A model generated the notes under the pieces. The model was given only the letters and a program-made list of their open reading frames with translations, did no database searches and was not told the origin of the DNA. From contig CAVULN010000013.1 of NCBI GenBank assembly GCA_963742305.1, positions 62,001 to 126,000 on the forward strand: a DNA stretch of 64,000 bases, read 5' to 3'. Of this stretch, positions 60,203 through 64,000 are shown piece after piece (position 1 is the stretch's first letter; each line of letters opens with the position of its first letter). The stretch comes from Roseiarcus sp963742305. GTDB lineage: Bacteria > Pseudomonadota > Alphaproteobacteria > Rhizobiales > Beijerinckiaceae. The translations under genes were made by a program, and so were the position numbers.

Positions 60203-61060
60203 ATGGAATACGACAACATGCCGCAGTCCTCGAATATCGAGGACCGGCGGGGACAGCGCGGCGGAGCGGTCGGCGCCGGGGGCCTCGGCATCGGCGCGGT
60301 CATCGTCATTTTCGCGATCAGCTATTTCACCGGCATTTCGCCCCAGGTGCTGATCGGCGGGGCCGAAATGATCGGGGTCGGGCGCCAGAGCGAGGCGCCG
60401 CAAACGGCCCCTGTCGATCCGAACGACCCGATGCGCAAGTTTCTCTCCCAGGTCGTCGGCGGCACCGAGGCGGTCTGGTCCGAAGTGCTGCCGGCGCAGG
60501 CGGGCGTCAAATACGAGCCCACGACGCTGGTCATATACGACGGGGCGACGCGGTCGGGTTGCGGCGGGGCGCAGTCGGCGATGGGGCCGTTCTACTGCCC
60601 GATCGACAAGAAGGTCTATCTCGACACCTCGTTCTTCCGCGACATGAAGACCAAGTTCGGCGGCGGCGGCGATTTCGCCTATTCCTATGTGGTGGCGCAT
60701 GAGATCGGCCATCACGTCCAGGACCTGCTCGGCATTCTCGACAAGGTCGACAATCTGAAGCAGCGGGTGAGCCAGACCCAGGCCAACGCGCTGTCGGTCA
60801 GGGTCGAACTGCAGGCCGACTGCCTGGCCGGCGTGTGGGCGCACCATGCGAACGAGAAGTGGCAGATCCTTCAGCCGGGCGACATCGAAAAGGCGCTGGC
60901 GACCGCGCAGGCGATCGGCGACGACCGATTGCAGACCGCCGCGCGCGGCTATGCGGTGCCTGACAGCTTCACCCACGGCTCCTCGGAGCAGCGCCAGAAA
61001 TGGCTGACGATCGGCCTCAAGAGCGGCGACATCAATTCCTGCAACACGTTTTCGAACTGA
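60203..61060 (+). CDS. Neutral zinc metallopeptidase (YpfJ family)
   Basis: 285 residues. A single N-terminal membrane helix (GGLGIGAVIVIFAISYF, residues 28-45) anchors a periplasmic domain. The zinc site is VVAHEIGHHVQDLLG, and the third ligand is probably the glutamate in VELQADCLAGVWAHH. VWSEVLPAQAGVKYEPTTLV and FYCPIDKKVYLD are family markers. ATG 60203 is preferred; an in-frame TTG lies two codons upstream. The family is widespread but its substrates are unknown. Confidence 0.94.
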   Translation: MEYDNMPQSSNIEDRRGQRGGAVGAGGLGIGAVIVIFAISYFTGISPQVLIGGAEMIGVGRQSEAPQTAPVDPNDPMRKFLSQVVGGTEAVWSEVLPAQAGVKYEPTTLVIYDGATRSGCGGAQSAMGPFYCPIDKKVYLDTSFFRDMKTKFGGGGDFAYSYVVAHEIGHHVQDLLGILDKVDNLKQRVSQTQANALSVRVELQADCLAGVWAHHANEKWQILQPGDIEKALATAQAIGDDRLQTAARGYAVPDSFTHGSSEQRQKWLTIGLKSGDINSCNTFSN

Positions 61061-61486
61061 CCTTGGCGCCTGCTGCTCAGGCCCGCGCGCAAAGTTACGC
61101 GCGCCAATGATTTCATCGGCTTAACCGCTCTTTTGGGCGCGCGAAGGGCTCACGACCGGCGGCCGGGCCAGCTTCGCGCCGATGCAACCCTCATCTCGCC
61201 GGGCGAAACGAATCGTTTCGCGCGCCGCGCCGTAAGCCATTGGAATCGTTATGGGCGCAGAATCAGGCATTTCGCGGGATCGTTTGTTTTCAAAGGCTTG
61301 GCTCCGTTTTCGTTTCGCTGTTTTCACGCGCGCGCCTGCTTTCAATGACTTAGCTTTCCTCTCCGTTTCGCCGCGCAGCTCCAAAAGCGCTGCCTCGGAC
61401 CGCGCGCCTTACGGGAGTTGGCGGCTACACAGGCATCGGCGCCGACGCACCTTCCGGACCCGTCGGCATGGAGCCTGGCCCCGCCT
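61061..61486. other. Intergenic region with a perfect palindrome
   Basis: 426 bases between the convergent metallopeptidase and dipeptidase genes. It contains GCGAAACGA-A-TCGTTTCGC at 61203-61221, several further CGTTTCG-like words to 61370 and an AT-richer stretch at 61280-61320. An 87-codon minus-strand frame (61121-61384) has a lysine/arginine-rich translation with no family match and is not called. Confidence 0.5.
61203..61221. repeat. Perfect 19-base inverted repeat
   Basis: Arms of nine bases (GCGAAACGA / TCGTTTCGC) around a single A. It lies more than 140 bases beyond the ends of both flanking convergent genes, which is odd for an operator; it could be a protein-binding site or part of a repeat unit. 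Confidence 0.45.
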
Positions 61487-62680
61487 TCACGGCCCCGGAA
61501 AGTCCTCGAGCCGGCCGATCGCCGGCGGGCGGGCCTTGCTGAGCGACCTGCCCACCGCCTCGACCCTTCTCAGCACGCGCAGCATGTTCCCCGACGACAT
61601 TTTCTCGAGGTCGCGCCCGGAGAAGCCCCGGCGCACCAGCTCCGCGAACAGGTGCGGAAAGCGGCTTACGTCCTCGAGCCCGACCGGCGAAGCCCCGCCG
61701 AAATAGTCGGACCCGATTCCGACGTGATCCATGCCGGCGGTCTCGACCAGGCGCACGACGTGGTCGGCGACCTCGCCGAGGTTCGCCTTCGGCGCTTCGC
61801 CATGCCTGGTCTCGAGCTCGGCCAATTGCGCCTTGGGATCGGCGGCGAGCGGCGCCTTGCCGTAAGCATCGCGCGACCGGCGCAGCCAGTCCCGCAGGCG
61901 TTGCGAGACGAAGCCGGGGACGAAGGTCGCCATCACCAGGCCGCCGTTCGCCTTGAGGCGCTTGAGAACGTCGTCGGGCGCGTTGCGCGGATGATCGCAC
62001 AGCGAAAGGGCGTTGGAATGCGAGAGCGCGACCGGCGCTTCGGTCACGTCGAGCGCGCGGCGCATGGCGTCGTGCGACGTATGGGCGAGGTCGATCACGA
62101 TTCCGAGGCGGTTCAGTTCGCCGACGACCGCGCGCCCGAAGGCGTTGAGGCCGCCGTTGCGGGGCGCGTCGGTCGCGGAATCGACCCAGTCGAGGGTTTC
62201 GTTGTGGCAGAGCGTCATCAGCCTGACGCCGGCGGCGCGCCAGATCCTGAGCGGGCTCAGCGAATTCTCGAGCCCCACGCCGCCCTCGACCGCGATGAAG
62301 GAGGCGATCTTGCCTTCCGACTTCGCCTTCGCGTAGTCGGCCGCGCGCCTCGCCGGCAGGAACACCTCCGGGTGGGCCTCCTCGATGCGGCGGATAAGGT
62401 CGATCTGCTCGAGCGCGGTGCGCGCCGGATGGGGCGCGCTGGTCGGCTGGAACGCGGCCCAGAACTGCGCCCCCACCATGCCTTCGCGCAGGCGCGGAAT
62501 GTCGGTGTCGGCGCGCTCGTGAACCCGGGTCAGATCGTAGGCGACGACGTCGCCGCGCGCGGCCTGGTCGACCCGGATCACCCAGGCAAGATCGTTGTGC
62601 CCGTCGATCAGCGGCGCGCGCCTGAGCACTTCGCGCGCCGCCGCGAGCGCGTCGTCCTGGGGCAGGGACTGGTCGGCCAT
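61487..62680 (-). CDS. Membrane-dipeptidase family (M19) dipeptidase
   Basis: Zinc dipeptidase of 397 residues related to renal dipeptidase. The first metal site is APLIDGHNDLAWVIR (HxD), the bridging glutamate is in FIAVEGGVGLEN, and the histidines are in VIDLAHTSHDAMRRAL and ALSHSNALSLCDHPRNAPDD. GIGSDYFGG is the last conserved acid region. No signal peptide is seen from MADQSLPQDDALAAAREVLR, so it may be cytoplasmic. It is transcribed from the same strand as degP, 13 bases after its stop, suggesting co-transcription. Confidence 0.94.
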   Translation of the reverse strand: MADQSLPQDDALAAAREVLRRAPLIDGHNDLAWVIRVDQAARGDVVAYDLTRVHERADTDIPRLREGMVGAQFWAAFQPTSAPHPARTALEQIDLIRRIEEAHPEVFLPARRAADYAKAKSEGKIASFIAVEGGVGLENSLSPLRIWRAAGVRLMTLCHNETLDWVDSATDAPRNGGLNAFGRAVVGELNRLGIVIDLAHTSHDAMRRALDVTEAPVALSHSNALSLCDHPRNAPDDVLKRLKANGGLVMATFVPGFVSQRLRDWLRRSRDAYGKAPLAADPKAQLAELETRHGEAPKANLGEVADHVVRLVETAGMDHVGIGSDYFGGASPVGLEDVSRFPHLFAELVRRGFSGRDLEKMSSGNMLRVLRRVEAVGRSLSKARPPAIGRLEDFPGP

Positions 62681-62693
62681 CGCCGCGCTCGCC

Positions 62694-64000
62694 TCAATCC
62701 ACCGGCACGGCGACGAAGCGCACTTCGCCCTGGCCGTTCGAGACGAGCAGGAGCGCCGGCTTCTTCGGGTCCGACTTCGCGCCCGCGAGCGCTCTGGTGA
62801 CGTCGCCCGGGTGTTCGACCGCCTGGTGATTGACCTCCTCGATCACATCGCCCGGCCGCAAGCCTCGTTCCGCGGCCGCCGAGCCGGGCTCGACCGACGT
62901 CACGATCACGCCCTTGATCGAGTCCTTGATCTTGAAGGTCTTGCGCGCCAAGTCGCTGAGGGCGGAAAATTCCATGCCCATCGCCTTGGCGACGGCGTCC
63001 TGTTTCGCGGAATCGTCGTTCCCCGGAGTTGCGAGCGCGGTCTTCTTTTCCTCGTCCTCGAGCCGCCCGAGCGTCACCGTCTTGGTGACTTCCTTGCCGT
63101 TGCGGATCACGACGACCTCGACCTGCTTGCCGACCGGCATCGAAGCCACCAGGCGCGGCAGGTCGCGCGACTGCTTGACCTCCTTGCCGTCGAACTTGAC
63201 GATCACGTCGCCGGCAAGGAGGCCCGCGGGCTTCGCCGGGCCCTTCTCGTCCACCCCGGCGACGAGCGCGCCGCGCGCCGTTCCCAGATTGAGGCTGTCG
63301 GCGATGGTGTCGTCGACCGGCTGGATCCGGACGCCGAGCCAGCCGCGGCGCGTCTCGTGGAACTCTTCGAGCTGCTGGATCACCGGCTCCACGGTCGCCG
63401 AAGGGGTGGCGAAGCCGATGCCGATCGAGCCGCCCGAGGGCGAGAGGATCGCGGTGTTGATGCCGATCACCTCGCCCTGCAGGTTGAACAGCGGGCCTCC
63501 GGAATTGCCCTTGTTGATCGAGGCGTCGGTCTGAAGGAAGTCGTCATAGGGGCCGCTGTCGATATTGCGGTTGCGGGCGGAAATGATGCCGGCGGTCACG
63601 GTCTCGCCAAGCCCGAACGGATTGCCGACCGCCATCACGCCGTCGCCGACCCGCATCTTGTCGCTGTCGCCGAACTTGACCGTCTTCAGCGGCTTGTCGC
63701 TCTCGACCTTGAGCACCGCCACGTCGACCTTGGAATCCTTGCCGACGATCTTGGCCTTGAGCTTGCGGCCGTCGGTGAAGATCACCATGATGTCGTTGGC
63801 GTCCCCGATCACGTGATTGTTGGTGATCACGATGCCGCTCGGATCGATGACGAAGCCGGAGCCGAGCGATTGGGCGCGGCGGGCGCGCGGCTGCGGATTG
63901 ATCCCGTGATTCTTGAAGAATTCGTCGAACATCTCGTCGAAGGGCGTGCCCTTCGGCAGGTCGGGAGCGATATCCTTGTCCTCGACGGTCTGGGTGGCCG
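62694..64000 (-). CDS. degP: Do/DegP-type periplasmic serine protease (partial, 5' end outside window)
   Basis: 435 codons visible, cut by the right edge before the signal peptide. The trypsin-like domain has the catalytic triad in GIVITNNHVIGDA (His), KVDVAVLKVESDK (Asp) and INKGNSGGPLFNLQG (Ser). Two PDZ domains follow (GWLGVRIQPVDDTIADSL and IVTSVEPGSAAAERGLRPGD). It acts as protease and chaperone on misfolded envelope proteins. The visible N-terminal part (ATQTVEDKDIAPDLPKGTPF) is the usual linker ahead of the protease domain. The dipeptidase gene follows on the same strand. Confidence 0.96.
   Translation of the reverse strand, partial: ATQTVEDKDIAPDLPKGTPFDEMFDEFFKNHGINPQPRARRAQSLGSGFVIDPSGIVITNNHVIGDANDIMVIFTDGRKLKAKIVGKDSKVDVAVLKVESDKPLKTVKFGDSDKMRVGDGVMAVGNPFGLGETVTAGIISARNRNIDSGPYDDFLQTDASINKGNSGGPLFNLQGEVIGINTAILSPSGGSIGIGFATPSATVEPVIQQLEEFHETRRGWLGVRIQPVDDTIADSLNLGTARGALVAGVDEKGPAKPAGLLAGDVIVKFDGKEVKQSRDLPRLVASMPVGKQVEVVVIRNGKEVTKTVTLGRLEDEEKKTALATPGNDDSAKQDAVAKAMGMEFSALSDLARKTFKIKDSIKGVIVTSVEPGSAAAERGLRPGDVIEEVNHQAVEHPGDVTRALAGAKSDPKKPALLLVSNGQGEVRFVAVPVD

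Overview
This is a GC-rich (roughly two-thirds G+C by eye) bacterial chromosome segment. The gene content points to an alphaproteobacterium of the Hyphomicrobiales (Rhizobiales), possibly near Beijerinckiaceae/Methylocystaceae. The main reasons are the DUF2849-cysI-cysH-DUF934 sulfate assimilation operon, the thrC-M16 peptidase-GNAT operon, a stand-alone Ku gene and intergenic repeats of a kind I recall from this order. I see no rRNA, tRNA, CRISPR array or prophage.

Layout. 1-6571 is a carbohydrate catabolism operon on the plus strand: an ABC transporter ATPase (cut by the left edge), a class II aldolase-like protein, a PfkB kinase, a lone lipoyl domain, E1 alpha and E1 beta of a thiamine-diphosphate 2-oxoacid/acetoin dehydrogenase, and an FGGY kinase. 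6572-8557 holds unassigned sequence and an IS110-type element. 8558-13645 carries a MarR-GNAT regulator, a secreted DUF3300 protein, an aldo/keto reductase and an orphan AlgI-like MBOAT protein. 13891-18700 is assimilatory sulfur reduction followed by a truncated TetR gene and a Zn/Co CDF exporter. 18737-27204 has hemH, msrB, purU, a coiled-coil protein and the divergent tesA / ybbA-ybbP trio. 27278-36403 has an acyl-CoA synthetase, ftsH, a methyltransferase, rpmB, eda, a Kef-type antiporter and a PdxI-like reductase. 36461-43625 has a cytochrome c/HTH regulator pair divergent from an SDR gene, ku, a GH15 glucoamylase, a VOC protein and a lipase-like hydrolase. 43769-56355 has pyrG, a membrane GGDEF/EAL protein with degenerate active-site motifs, a GNAT, an M16 protease, thrC, cfa, a YbjQ-like protein and rpsO-pnp. 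56755-64000 has a tRNA deacylase, a thioredoxin-TPR co-chaperone, a LON-N protein, a glycosyltransferase, a zinc metallopeptidase, an M19 dipeptidase and a DegP protease cut by the right edge.

A dominant technical feature is about twenty single-base indels that split otherwise well-conserved genes, including hemH and the normally essential ftsH. Most look like sequence errors rather than pseudogenes, and genes below are given over their full reconstructed span with the frameshift position stated.

No clear new defence or mobile system is visible. The best candidates for something undescribed are the left-edge sugar operon (two kinases, an aldolase-like protein lacking a usual metal/catalytic motif, and an E1 with only a lipoyl carrier and no acyltransferase), the untranslated structured end of the IS110 element, and competing hairpins in the pnp leader.
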